NCBI GenBank assembly: GCA_913778765.1
Contig: CAJYXO010000227.1
Location: 1 to 43,859, forward strand
Origin: an uncultured Massilia sp.
GTDB taxonomy: Bacteria; Pseudomonadota; Gammaproteobacteria; Burkholderiales; Burkholderiaceae_D
Length of the DNA stretch: 43,859 bases
Reading direction: 5' to 3'
The notes under the pieces were generated by a model. It saw only the letters and a list, made by a program, of their open reading frames with translations. It was not told the DNA's origin and did not search any database. Shown here one piece after another: positions 32,128 to 40,519 of this stretch. Position 1 is the first letter of the stretch. Every line of letters starts with the position of its first letter. The position numbers and the translations under genes were made by a program.

Positions 32128-33111
32128 ATGCACACCGATCATGATCCGAACACCGATGCGTTTCCCGCCGCCCGCTTCATCAAGGAGATCGGCCGCGGCG
32201 TGAAGGGCGCGCGCAGCATGCCGCGCGACGATGCCAGAACCCTCTACGGCGCCATGCTGGATGGGCGCGTGTCCGACCTCGAACTGGGCGCCATCGTGCT
32301 GGCGATGCGCATCAAGGGCGAGTCGGTGGAGGAGATCGCCGGCTTCATGGAGGCCGCGGAGCAGGCCTTCGCGCCGCTGCCGGCGCCGCCGGGCCCGTAT
32401 GCGCCGGTGCTGATCCCCAGCTACAACGGCGCGCGCAAGCTGGCCAACCTGACCCCGCTGCTGGCCCTGCTGCTGGCGCGCGAAGGCGTGCCGGTGCTGG
32501 TCCACGGCGTGCGGCAGGACCCGGGCCGCGTGACCACGGCCGAGATCCTGGCCGAGATGGGGTTCGAGCCGGCCGGCTCCGCCGCCGGCATGCTCGACGC
32601 CTTTGCGCAGCGCAAACCCTGCTTCATGCCGATCGAGACGCTGGCGCCGAAGCTGGCCGGGCAACTGGCGCTGCGCCGCATTCTCGGGGTACGCAATTCG
32701 ACCCATACCCTGGTCAAGATTCTGCAGCCTTTTGCCGGCCCGGCCCTTCGCCTGGTCTCCTACACCCACCCGGAATACCTGACGATGCTAAGCGAGTATT
32801 TCCGGACCGCGTCGCCTGCCGGGCGCGGCGACGCCTTCCTGATGCGCGGCACCGAGGGCGAAACGGTGGCGAACGCCAACCGCGCCCAGCAGATCGACTG
32901 GTTCCATGGCGGCGCGCAGACCCTGCTGGCCGAGCGCGACGCGCCCACTGACGAACTGGCGCCGGCGCCGGAAGGACGCGACGCGCCCGCCACCGCGGAC
33001 TGGATCCTGCGCGTCCTGCGCGGCGAACAGCCGGTGCCGCCGCCGATCGCCGCCCAGGTCGCGCATTGCTGCCGTGTGGCCGCGGCGCTGCGGGCGGCGC
33101 CAAAGCAATAA
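32128..33111 (+). CDS. ybiB: DNA-binding protein YbiB (TrpD-like fold)
   Basis: The 327-residue protein has the two-domain fold of anthranilate phosphoribosyltransferase: an N-terminal helical domain (ALYGAMLDGRVSDLELGAIVLAMRIKGES in parts, residues 40-70) and a Rossmann-like domain (PVLIPSYNGARKLANLTPLLALLLA, from about 92). The catalytic phosphoribosyl-diphosphate loop of TrpD is not kept. YbiB proteins bind single-stranded DNA or RNA without sequence preference and form part of a LexA-linked response in E. coli. The C-terminus is Pro/Ala rich. It is followed by a hairpin at 33183. Confidence 0.88.
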   Translation: MHTDHDPNTDAFPAARFIKEIGRGVKGARSMPRDDARTLYGAMLDGRVSDLELGAIVLAMRIKGESVEEIAGFMEAAEQAFAPLPAPPGPYAPVLIPSYNGARKLANLTPLLALLLAREGVPVLVHGVRQDPGRVTTAEILAEMGFEPAGSAAGMLDAFAQRKPCFMPIETLAPKLAGQLALRRILGVRNSTHTLVKILQPFAGPALRLVSYTHPEYLTMLSEYFRTASPAGRGDAFLMRGTEGETVANANRAQQIDWFHGGAQTLLAERDAPTDELAPAPEGRDAPATADWILRVLRGEQPVPPPIAAQVAHCCRVAAALRAAPKQ

Positions 33112-33182
33112 GGTTTTACCCCTCCCGGCGCCGGCCCCGGCACCGCTGTCACTCCTCTTGCAGCTTCTTCGCACGTCGGCAA

Positions 33183-33205
33183 CAGGCGGTGCCTTATGCC
33201 GCCTG
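33183..33205 (+). terminator. Hairpin after ybiB
   Basis: Perfect 7-bp arms CAGGCGG and CCGCCTG have a 9-nt loop, 72 bp past the ybiB stop. Only CATTTCCTT follows, so termination would be weak or Rho-assisted. Confidence 0.45.
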
Positions 33206-33593
33206 CATTTCCTTAATGTTAATTAATGTTAATTAGAATAGTTATTCAAACTTCATCTTTGCGGATGGCTTGCTTCGTTTTTGTCAATACTTTGTAAGGT
33301 TTATTCCCCATCTCCATTGGATGTGTCCAAAGCTATCTACATGCTTGGGGAATACGAGCCATCGTCCTCTTTTTCGTTGAAAAAAACGATATGCATAAAC
33401 ACAACATTCCGAGCCTTATTTTTGAGCAAAAAATGATGATTGCAATCAAATACTAGGTATTATTTCCTTGCAAAATAGCAAAACGATACCGTGTGGAAAG
33501 TAATATGGTTTCTTGAGTGAAACATCCCATGGGTCGTATTAAAACAGTCCGGTATCGAAAGATGCCGCTTATCCAATCTGAAGGAAGACAAGC
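33206..33593 (+). promoter_or_regulatory. AT-rich control region of the pilus-like operon
   Basis: About 390 bp is much richer in A and T than anything else in the window and has no credible gene. It starts with a tandem TTAATGTTAA (33213-33222 and 33223-33232), itself nearly palindromic. It contains several A and T runs, and no promoter close to the sigma-70 consensus can be chosen with confidence. Just before the first pilin-like gene an RNA hairpin CGGTATC-GAAA-GATGCCG (33550-33567) and an AAGGAAG ribosome-binding site are seen. Such AT-rich leaders usually attract H-NS-like silencers. That is inference. Confidence 0.55.
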
Positions 33594-34130
33594 ATGAACA
33601 AGCACGCCCGCTTCACCTCGCATGGTTTGAAACTTGCCGTCATGGCGCTGGCAATCGCCGGCGCCGGCAGCGCAATGGCTGCCAACAACGCGACCGCCAC
33701 CGCCACCACCACCGTCATCACCCCGATCGCCATCGCCAAGGCCACCGACCTGGCATTCGGCACCATCTCGGTGGGTGCGACCGGCGGCACGGTGACGGTC
33801 GCCACGGACGGCGCGCGTACCAAGACCGGCGATGTGGTCCTGGCGAGCGGCACCGGCGCGGCGGCGAAGTTCAATGTGACCGGTTCCGGCACCCTGACCT
33901 ACGCGATCACACTGGGCGGCGACACCTCGCTGAGCGACGGCACCAACACCATGGCCTTCGCCCGCGTCAGCGACCTGACCGGCGGCGGCGCCACGTCGGG
34001 CAACGTCACGTCCGGTACCCTGAGCGGCGGCGCGCAGTCGATCTACGTCGGCGGCGTCCTGACCGTGGCGGCAAACCAGCCGGCCGGCGCGTATACCGGC
34101 AACATCACCGCGACGGTCGACTACAACTGA
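33594..34130 (+). CDS. DUF4402 pilin-like subunit 1
   Basis: The 178-residue exported protein has a signal peptide (residues 1-29, ending AGSAMA). The mature part starts with ANNATATATTTVITPIAI and is rich in Gly, Thr, Ala and Ser, with almost no charged residues and no Cys. TDLAFGTISVG and the end VAANQPAGAYTGNITATVDYN by position 158-178 match DUF4402. An all-beta fold with an N-terminal extension that could act as donor strand is consistent with a chaperone-usher pilin. It heads a four-gene operon and has AAGGAAG before its ATG. It is probably the major surface subunit; its role is inferred from context. Confidence 0.8.
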   Translation: MNKHARFTSHGLKLAVMALAIAGAGSAMAANNATATATTTVITPIAIAKATDLAFGTISVGATGGTVTVATDGARTKTGDVVLASGTGAAAKFNVTGSGTLTYAITLGGDTSLSDGTNTMAFARVSDLTGGGATSGNVTSGTLSGGAQSIYVGGVLTVAANQPAGAYTGNITATVDYN

Positions 34131-34165
34131 TCGAGGCGGGGTAGCGGCGTCGTCCGTTCGTCACC

Positions 34166-34648
34166 ATGTCACGCCGCTCGCGTTTCATTCTCATCGCCGG
34201 CATCGCATCGCTGCCGGCGCTGTGGCTGCCTGCCGGGCGCGAAGCCTGCGCCCAGCAGATCAACCTGGTGAATACACGCGGCATCGATTTTGGCCGCTTC
34301 GTCGCCGGTACCGGCGGCACCGTGGTCGTCAGCCCGGCCGGGCTGCGTACCCGTACCGGCGGCGTGATCCTGCTGAACTCCCCGTCCGCCGGCCAGGCCA
34401 CCTTCACCGTCAGCAAAAGCAACAACGGCAGCAACAAGGCCGTCATCATCTCCCTGCCATCCAACGGCAGTACCCGGCTCACCAGTGGAAGCAACAGCAT
34501 GGCAGTGAACGCCTTCGTCAATTCCACGCTGGGCACGGTCACGACCGCCGGTACGCCGCTGTCGGTGGGGGCCACCCTGACAGTCGCCGCCGACCAGCCC
34601 GCGGGCGCTTATTCCGGTTCATTTCCACTGATCGTCAACTTCCAGTAA
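34166..34648 (+). CDS. DUF4402 pilin-like subunit 2
   Basis: The 160-residue exported protein has a signal peptide (residues 1-30, ending ACAQ). The mature region keeps the DUF4402 pattern: NTRGIDFGRFVAGTGGTVVVSP and, at the end, VAADQPAGAYSGSFPLIVNFQ by position 140-160. It is related to subunit 1 but diverged. It may be a minor or initiator subunit. The 35-bp gap from gene 1 has no strong ribosome-binding site, which may lower its expression. The 21-bp gap to the chaperone gene has AAAGGA. Confidence 0.78.
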   Translation: MSRRSRFILIAGIASLPALWLPAGREACAQQINLVNTRGIDFGRFVAGTGGTVVVSPAGLRTRTGGVILLNSPSAGQATFTVSKSNNGSNKAVIISLPSNGSTRLTSGSNSMAVNAFVNSTLGTVTTAGTPLSVGATLTVAADQPAGAYSGSFPLIVNFQ

Positions 34649-34669
34649 TCCTGCTGGAAAGGAATTCAC

Positions 34670-35518
34670 ATGTCCTTCCTCCCGTTCGCATCCGTTTTCA
34701 GGGGTTTGCTCGTTTGCCTGCTGCTGGCGCTGGCCGCGCCGGCACATGCGGAGCTGATGCTGCACCCGACCCGCATCGTGTTCGACAAGAACCAGCGTGC
34801 GGCGCAAATCGACCTGATCAACAACGGGAACAAGCCGGCCACCTACCGGATTTCGCTGGTCAACCGCCGCATGACGGAGGCGGGCCAGTTCGTTGCGGCG
34901 GAGACCGCCGCGCCGGGCGAACACTTCGCCGACGAGATGCTGCGTTTTTCGCCGCGCCAGATCACGCTCCAGCCGGGAACCGTCCAGACCGTGCGGGTCA
35001 TGCTGCGCAAGCCGGCCGAACTGGCTGAAGGCGAATACCGCACGCATCTGCAGTTCGAAAAACTGCCCGACGTCGAAGGCAGCGCCAGTATCGAGAACCA
35101 GGGGGCGGGGGCGGACGGCAAAGGCATCGGCGTGGTCCTGAACGCGCTGGTCGGCGCTTCGGTGCCGGTCATCGTGCGCCAGGGGCCCGTCAGCGCGAAC
35201 GTCAGCTTGGCCCGGCTCGCGCTGAAGAAGGACGAGGCCCAGCATCCGTTTCTCATGCTGCAGTTCGAGCGTGAAGGCAGCAGTTCGGTATATGGCGACC
35301 TGAGCGTGAGCTTCACGCCGCGTGGCGGCAAGCCGCAGACGCTGGCGCAGATCGGCGGCATTGCCGTGTACACGCCGAACCGGGTGCGCCAGGCCGCACT
35401 GCCGCTGGAGGTGCCGAAGGGCCTCGAACTGGCGCACGGCACGCTCGAAGTGAGCTACCGCGACCGGCCGGAGGCGGGCGGCAAACTGCTGGCGCAGGCG
35501 GCCCTCGAGCTGCCGTAA
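34670..35518 (+). CDS. Pilus periplasmic chaperone (PapD-like)
   Basis: The 282-residue protein has a signal peptide (residues 1-27, ending AAPAHA). Two immunoglobulin-like domains follow: ELMLHPTRIVFDKNQRAAQIDLINNGNKPATYRISLVN over about 28-65 is the first, and the edge-strand block TLQPGTVQTVRVMLRKP near 102-118 replaces the typical PapD motif. The second domain begins near VPVIVRQGPVSANVSL. It is longer than classical PapD/FimC (about 220-240 residues). It would cap the DUF4402 subunits in the periplasm and pass them to the usher. The sequence diverges from the common subfamilies. Confidence 0.82.
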   Translation: MSFLPFASVFRGLLVCLLLALAAPAHAELMLHPTRIVFDKNQRAAQIDLINNGNKPATYRISLVNRRMTEAGQFVAAETAAPGEHFADEMLRFSPRQITLQPGTVQTVRVMLRKPAELAEGEYRTHLQFEKLPDVEGSASIENQGAGADGKGIGVVLNALVGASVPVIVRQGPVSANVSLARLALKKDEAQHPFLMLQFEREGSSSVYGDLSVSFTPRGGKPQTLAQIGGIAVYTPNRVRQAALPLEVPKGLELAHGTLEVSYRDRPEAGGKLLAQAALELP

Positions 35519-35534
35519 GGTCGCAGTCGGATCG

Positions 35535-38177
35535 ATGCAGGCACTCAGGACCGGTCTTCTCCTCGCTGGATTGATCGCGCTGCCCGCCGCGCAGCCGGAT
35601 GCCATCGCGGCGACACCGACTGCGGCTGCAGCGGCAAAGGCGTCCCCGAAAGCCGAAGCGAACCTGATCCTGCTCGAAGTGCGCCTCGGCGGCCAGGTGC
35701 TGTCCGACGGCATTACCGCCTATGAAGCCGGGCGTCGCGTGTTCCTGCCACTGGGCGAGATGGCGCGCCTGCTGACCCTGGCGGTGCGTGTCACGGACGA
35801 AGGCCGCGCCAGCGGCTACATCCTGAGCGAGGAGCGCAATTTCAGTCTCGACGTGGCCGAAGGGACGGTCCATGCCGGCGGCAAGACCGAACAGCTCGAC
35901 CGTTCGCAGCTCAAGCTGGAGGGTGGGGAGATCTATGTCGCCAGCGACCTGATGGCGCGCTGGCTGCCGGTCGATCTCGAGATCGACATGCCGAGCCTGA
36001 CCCTGAAGGTGCGTCCGCGCGAGCCGCTGCCGCTGCAGGAGCGCCTGGCGCGACGCGAGCGCCGCAACCTGCCGGGCAGCCTGGGCGACTACGCCGACCC
36101 CGGCTATCCGCGCCAGGCCGCGCCCTACCGGCTGGCCGACGCGCCGTTCATCGACCAGACCCTGGGCCTCGCCACGCGCAGCGCGAACGGGCGGCGCCGC
36201 ACCGACACCGCGTATGCCGGCTACCTGACGAGCGACCTGCTCGGCATGGAGGCGGCGCTGTACGCAAGCCGCAGCCGCGAGGATCTCTCGTCCGGACTGC
36301 GCCTGACGCTGGGGCGCCACGACCCCGACGCCGGCCTGCTGGGGCCCTTGCATGCGCGCACCGCGCTGTTCGGCAGCGTGGCGCTGCCGGGCGTGGACAA
36401 CATCTCCCTCAGCAGCGCGACCGGCAATGGTGTCGCGCTGAGCAACCGCCCGCTGAACCAGCCGACCAGCTTCGACCGTCACACGCTGCAGGGCGACCTG
36501 CCGCCCGGCTGGGACGTCGAGCTGTATTACAACGAGGCCCTGGTCGGCTTCCAGCAGTCGCGCCCGGACGGCAAGTACAATTTCCCGGACCAGCCGCTGG
36601 CCTATGGACCGAACGAATTCCGGCTGGTGTTCCACGGACCGCTGGGGCAGTTGCGGGTCGAGCGCCAGAGCTTCCTGCTCGAGGAATCGGCGGTGCCGCG
36701 CGGGCAGCTGTTCTACGACATCGCTGCGCATCGCGACCAATATGGACGTCCGCGCGCGCTGGCCCAGTTCGAATGGGGCCTGAGCGAACACCTGAACGCC
36801 ACCGGCGGCTGGCAGCGCGCGCCGGTGCCGGGCGGCGCCGAGCACACCTATGCCAACGCCGGGCTGCGCAGCTACTGGAACGCCTTCATCCTGAGCGGCG
36901 ACGCGGTCCGCGCCGACGACGGCGGACGGCTCGCCCAGCTGGGCCTCAAGACGCGGGTCGGCAACCTGGCGCTGTCGGCCAGCCGCGCGCGCCTCGACGG
37001 CTTTACCAGCGAGCTGTTCGCGGACACCTACGACCCGGTGCGCATCCGCGACGAACTGCGCGCCGAAGGCGCCATCGCCACGGGCGGGGGACTGTTCCTG
37101 CCGGTCTCGTTCGACGCCCGGCGCGACACGCTCGCCTCGCGGCAGGAAAACATCCTGGTCCAGGGGCGGATCTCGGCCTACCGCGACGGCACCGCGGTCA
37201 GCAACGCCTTGCGCTGGCAGTCGCTGCGCGGCGAGCGGACCGCGGACGGGCTGCTGCAGGTGAGCCGGCGCGTCGCCGGCACCGGCTTGAGCGCGCAGCT
37301 GCAATACCTGGTGGCGCCCAGCAGGCAGCTTGGCAGTGCCGCCGTGTCGGCCGACCGCTACCTGTCCGATGGCTACCTGGTGAACCTGGGCCTGATGCGC
37401 ATGTTCGACACCCACGAAACCCGCCTGAGCGGCGCGCTGAACAAGAGCCTGGGAAGCTACGGCCTGGGCATCAACGGCTTCTGGTCGAACCGGCACGAGT
37501 ATGGCGGCGGCGTGCAGTTCTTCATGGCGCTGGGACTCGAGCCGCGCCATGGCCGTGTGATGACGGACGCGCAGCCGATGGCGAACATGGGCGCGGCCTC
37601 GGTGCGCGTATTCCTGGACAAGAACCTGAACGGCAAGATGGACGATGGCGATGAGCCCATCCAGGGCGCCGGCTTCACCTTGAATGGCGGTAACCACCTG
37701 GCGCGCACCGATGCCGACGGCATCGCCTACCTGGCGCGCCTGCCGGTGCACCAGGGCGTCGACCTGGCGCTGGACCCGAACACGCTCGAAGACCCGCAAT
37801 GGCAGCCGCAAATGAAGGGCGTGCGCATCGTGCCGCGGCCGGGAAAAGTCGACGAGATCGATTTCGCGGTGGCGATCACCGGTGAGATCGACGGCACGAC
37901 TTACTTCCAGAGCAAGGGCAAGAGCCGCCCGATCGGCGACCTGCAGCTGGAGCTGGTGGATGCCGGGCGCAAGGTGGTGGCCAGCATGAGCAGCGCCTCC
38001 GACGGCTATTACGTGATCACCGGCGTGCTGCCCGGCGATTACTGGCTGCGGGTCGCGCCCGGGCAGCTCAAGCGCCTTGGCCTGGTCGATACCGGCATGC
38101 ACGTCATCACGATCAAGCCCGACGGCACGGTGCTGAACGGGCGCGATTTCTACGTGCTGCCAAAAAACGAAGGATAG
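35535..38177 (+). CDS. Usher-like outer-membrane protein with C-terminal SdrD-B/EF-hand-type repeat
   Basis: The 880-residue protein has a signal peptide (cleavage near residue 26). An N-terminal domain (NLILLEVRLGGQVLSDGI, about 44-61) resembles usher periplasmic regions. A long beta-rich barrel spans about 185-660. Within it GWDVELYYNEALVGFQQS (about 324-341) is the type of sequence found around the usher plug. Unusually, the C-terminus has FLDKNLNGKMDDGDEPIQG near residue 691-709, a D-x-N-x-N-G-x-x-D-D-G-D-E calcium-loop-like sequence as in SdrD-B/dockerin-type repeats, then a second prealbumin-like repeat (about 782-835, GYYVITGVLPGDYWLRV). It is 16 bp after the chaperone. It is smaller or rearranged compared with FimD-type ushers. 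Secretion of subunits is inferred from context. Confidence 0.72.
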   Translation: MQALRTGLLLAGLIALPAAQPDAIAATPTAAAAAKASPKAEANLILLEVRLGGQVLSDGITAYEAGRRVFLPLGEMARLLTLAVRVTDEGRASGYILSEERNFSLDVAEGTVHAGGKTEQLDRSQLKLEGGEIYVASDLMARWLPVDLEIDMPSLTLKVRPREPLPLQERLARRERRNLPGSLGDYADPGYPRQAAPYRLADAPFIDQTLGLATRSANGRRRTDTAYAGYLTSDLLGMEAALYASRSREDLSSGLRLTLGRHDPDAGLLGPLHARTALFGSVALPGVDNISLSSATGNGVALSNRPLNQPTSFDRHTLQGDLPPGWDVELYYNEALVGFQQSRPDGKYNFPDQPLAYGPNEFRLVFHGPLGQLRVERQSFLLEESAVPRGQLFYDIAAHRDQYGRPRALAQFEWGLSEHLNATGGWQRAPVPGGAEHTYANAGLRSYWNAFILSGDAVRADDGGRLAQLGLKTRVGNLALSASRARLDGFTSELFADTYDPVRIRDELRAEGAIATGGGLFLPVSFDARRDTLASRQENILVQGRISAYRDGTAVSNALRWQSLRGERTADGLLQVSRRVAGTGLSAQLQYLVAPSRQLGSAAVSADRYLSDGYLVNLGLMRMFDTHETRLSGALNKSLGSYGLGINGFWSNRHEYGGGVQFFMALGLEPRHGRVMTDAQPMANMGAASVRVFLDKNLNGKMDDGDEPIQGAGFTLNGGNHLARTDADGIAYLARLPVHQGVDLALDPNTLEDPQWQPQMKGVRIVPRPGKVDEIDFAVAITGEIDGTTYFQSKGKSRPIGDLQLELVDAGRKVVASMSSASDGYYVITGVLPGDYWLRVAPGQLKRLGLVDTGMHVITIKPDGTVLNGRDFYVLPKNEG

Positions 38178-38222
38178 CGGCGCAGCAGCCTCAGGGCTTA
38201 CAATCGAGGGTTTGGTAAAACG

Positions 38223-39452
38223 ATGGTGGCGGGCGTCAGGATGGCAAAACAATACGATGTGGCGGTGATCGGCGCGGGCGCGGCCGGCATGATGTGCGCG
38301 TTCGTCGCGGCCCGGCGCGGCAAGCGCGTGGTGCTGGTCGACCATGCGGCCAAGCTGGCCGAGAAGATCCGCATCTCCGGCGGCGGCCGCTGCAATTTCA
38401 CCAACATCAACGCCGGCTGGCAGAACTTCGTGTCGGAGAATCCGCACTTCTGCCGCAGTGCGCTGTCGCGCTACACGGCCCAGGATTTTTTGACGCTCGT
38501 AAAAAAACACCGTATCGCCTACCACGAGAAGCACCGCGGCCAGCTGTTCTGCGACGACTCGTCGGAACAGATCATCCGCATGCTGAAGGATGAATGCGAT
38601 GCCGGGGGTGTGCATTGGCGCATGCCGTGCAAGGTCACCGGCGTGGAAAAGCTTGAACACGGATTCGTGGTCGGCACCGACGGCGGGCCGATCGAAGCGG
38701 CCAACGTGGTGGTGGCCACCGGCGGCCTGTCGATCCCGAAGATCGGCGCCACGGACCTCGGCTACCGCATCGCGAAGACATTCGGCCTGAACCTGATCGA
38801 GCCGCGCCCGGGCCTGGTGCCGCTGACCTTCGACGGCCCGAGCTGGCAGCCGTTCGTGCCGCTGGCCGGCATCGCGCTGGAGGTCGAGGTCGAGACCGGC
38901 AGCAAGAAAGGGAAAGGCGCCAGGTACGGTCACTTCCGCGAAGACCTGCTGTTCACCCACCGCGGCCTGTCCGGCCCGGCGATCCTGCAGATTTCCAGTT
39001 ACTGGCAGCCGGGCGCGCCGATCGTGCTGAACCTGCTGCCGGAACTCGACGTGGCCGAGGAACTGATCGGCGCCAAGACGACCGTGAAGAAACAGATGGG
39101 CAATATCCTGTCGCAGTGGCTGCCGGCGCGCCTGGCTGAAGGCCTGTTGACCGCCAACGGCTTCGCCCCGGACGCGCGCCTGCCCGACATGGCGGATGCG
39201 AAACTGCGCAAGCTGGGCGACGCCATCAACCGCTGGGCCATCGTGCCGACCGGTTCCGAAGGCTACAAGAAGGCCGAAGTGACCCTGGGCGGCGTCGACA
39301 CGCGCGAGCTGTCGCAGCAGACGATGATGGCGAACAAGGTGCCGGGCCTGTACTTCATCGGCGAGACGGTCGACGTGACCGGCTGGCTGGGTGGCTATAA
39401 CTTCCAGTGGGCCTGGGCTTCCGGCCATGTCGCGGGTTCCAGCATCGAATAA
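38223..39452 (+). CDS. HI0933-family NAD(P)/FAD-dependent oxidoreductase
   Basis: The 409-residue flavoprotein has a dinucleotide-binding start VAVIGAGAAGMMCAFVAARRG (split; residues 12-32), then KIRISGGGRCNFTN, a family signature, and VVVATGGLSIPKIGATDLGY. It ends with YFIGETVDVTGWLGGYNFQWAWASG. Members of this YhiN/BaiN group reduce unsaturated or quinoid substrates, but the natural substrate is unknown. An ATG at 38241 (MAKQYDV) fits the family start better than 38223, but neither has a clear ribosome-binding site. It lies alone between the usher and rpsU. Confidence 0.88.
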   Translation: MVAGVRMAKQYDVAVIGAGAAGMMCAFVAARRGKRVVLVDHAAKLAEKIRISGGGRCNFTNINAGWQNFVSENPHFCRSALSRYTAQDFLTLVKKHRIAYHEKHRGQLFCDDSSEQIIRMLKDECDAGGVHWRMPCKVTGVEKLEHGFVVGTDGGPIEAANVVVATGGLSIPKIGATDLGYRIAKTFGLNLIEPRPGLVPLTFDGPSWQPFVPLAGIALEVEVETGSKKGKGARYGHFREDLLFTHRGLSGPAILQISSYWQPGAPIVLNLLPELDVAEELIGAKTTVKKQMGNILSQWLPARLAEGLLTANGFAPDARLPDMADAKLRKLGDAINRWAIVPTGSEGYKKAEVTLGGVDTRELSQQTMMANKVPGLYFIGETVDVTGWLGGYNFQWAWASGHVAGSSIE

Positions 39453-39556
39453 ATGCTCATTGTGGCAATTGCGGCACAGGCTGAGAAAACCTACCACCGA
39501 TCTGGAAAAGCTGTTAGAATTTCGTTCTTCCCTAAATCCAACGGTTTCATTTTTAC

Positions 39557-39769
39557 ATGACCACTATCCGCCTTAAAGAAAACGAGCCGTTCGAAGTCGC
39601 TATGCGTCGCTTCAAGCGCACTATCGAAAAAACCGGTCTGCTGACCGAACTGCGCGCACGCGAGTTCTACGAGAAGCCGACTGCAGAGCGCAAGCGCAAG
39701 CTGGCCGCTGCCGTGAAGCGTCACTACAAGCGCATCCGCAGCCAGCAGCTGCCGAAGAAGCTGTACTAA
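39557..39769 (+). CDS. rpsU: 30S ribosomal protein bS21
   Basis: The 70-residue basic protein has the bS21 pattern [21 protein letters not shown] by position, then the [15 protein letters not shown] region and the basic tail [15 protein letters not shown]. It binds near the anti-Shine-Dalgarno end of 16S rRNA. No purine-rich ribosome-binding site precedes its ATG; the leader is CATTTTTAC. It is the first gene of the macromolecular-synthesis cluster. A terminator-like hairpin at 39838 separates it from yqeY. Confidence 0.96.
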   Translation: MTTIRLKENEPFEVAMRRFKRTIEKTGLLTELRAREFYEKPTAERKRKLAAAVKRHYKRIRSQQLPKKLY

Positions 39770-39837
39770 TTCCGTTCAGCTGCCCCATCCGGTGACGGCC
39801 TGTGCCAGTCCCGGCGTTCGAGGCCTGAATATGTCGA

Positions 39838-39875
39838 AGCCCGCTCCGGTCGATGCCGCAGCGGGTTTTGCCTTT
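39838..39875 (+). terminator. Attenuator-like hairpin after rpsU
   Basis: AGCCCGCT (39838-39845) pairs with AGCGGGTTT (39860-39868), followed by TGCCTTTTTCCC. A 14-nt loop weakens the stem. In such clusters a partial terminator after rpsU reduces downstream dnaG expression. That role is inferred from position. Confidence 0.55.
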
Positions 39876-39907
39876 TTCCCATTTCAAAATAACGACGCGG
39901 AGAATCC

Positions 39908-40357
39908 ATGAGCTTGAAAGCACAACTGACCGACGACATGAAAAACGCCATGCGCGCCAAAGAAAGCGAGCGCCTGGCCACCATTCGCCTCGTCCTTGCC
40001 GAAATCAAGCGCAAGGAAGTCGACGAGCGCATCGAGCTGGACGATGCCCAGGTCACCGCCGTCGTCGAGAAGATGATCAAGCAGCGCAAGGATTCGATCA
40101 CCCAGTTCGAGGCCGGCGGCCGCCAGGACCTGGCCCACATCGAAAAGGCCGAGCTGGCGATCCTGTCGGCCTACATGCCGGCCGGCCTGTCGGATGACGA
40201 AGTGGCGGCCGAAGTGGCTGCCGCCGTGGCCGCGTCCGGCGCCGCCGGTCCGCAGGACATGGGCAAGGTCATGGGCATCCTGAAGCCCAAGCTGGCGGGC
40301 CGTGCCGACATGACGGTGGTGTCGGCGCAGGTGAAGAAAGCGCTGTCGGGCGCTTGA
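39908..40357 (+). CDS. yqeY: GatB/YqeY-domain protein
   Basis: The 149-residue protein matches YqeY across its length: MRAKESERLATIRLVLAEIKRKEVDER by position 15-41, FEAGGRQDL, and GKVMGILKPKLAGRADMTVVSAQVKKAL in parts at the end. The fold is the tRNA-binding tail domain of GatB, without the amidotransferase. YqeY commonly lies between rpsU and dnaG in proteobacteria. The exact role is not settled. CGGAGA lies 4-5 nt before the ATG. Confidence 0.94.
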   Translation: MSLKAQLTDDMKNAMRAKESERLATIRLVLAEIKRKEVDERIELDDAQVTAVVEKMIKQRKDSITQFEAGGRQDLAHIEKAELAILSAYMPAGLSDDEVAAEVAAAVAASGAAGPQDMGKVMGILKPKLAGRADMTVVSAQVKKALSGA

Positions 40358-40519
40358 TGTTCTAGCGGGACACGCCCGGCGCCGCTGTTGGCATCCTTGC
40401 CACAGCCGCGTCGGCGTTCTCCGATTCAGGGTGGCGATGCCCTGTTGCCTTGCTGTAAATCAATTGATGGCAGGCGCTGCGGTATAGTCTGAGTTGAGAC
40501 AAATACTGTTATTCATCTA

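Noticed and set aside
33550..33593. A c-di-GMP riboswitch before the pilin-like gene
   Set aside because: Only one small stem with a GAAA loop is visible. The two-helix junction and conserved bases of the GEMM classes are absent.
35313..39497. A 1394-codon minus-strand open frame opposite the usher and flavoprotein genes
   Set aside because: The composition is that of an antisense shadow, and the plus strand carries recognisable proteins in correct order.
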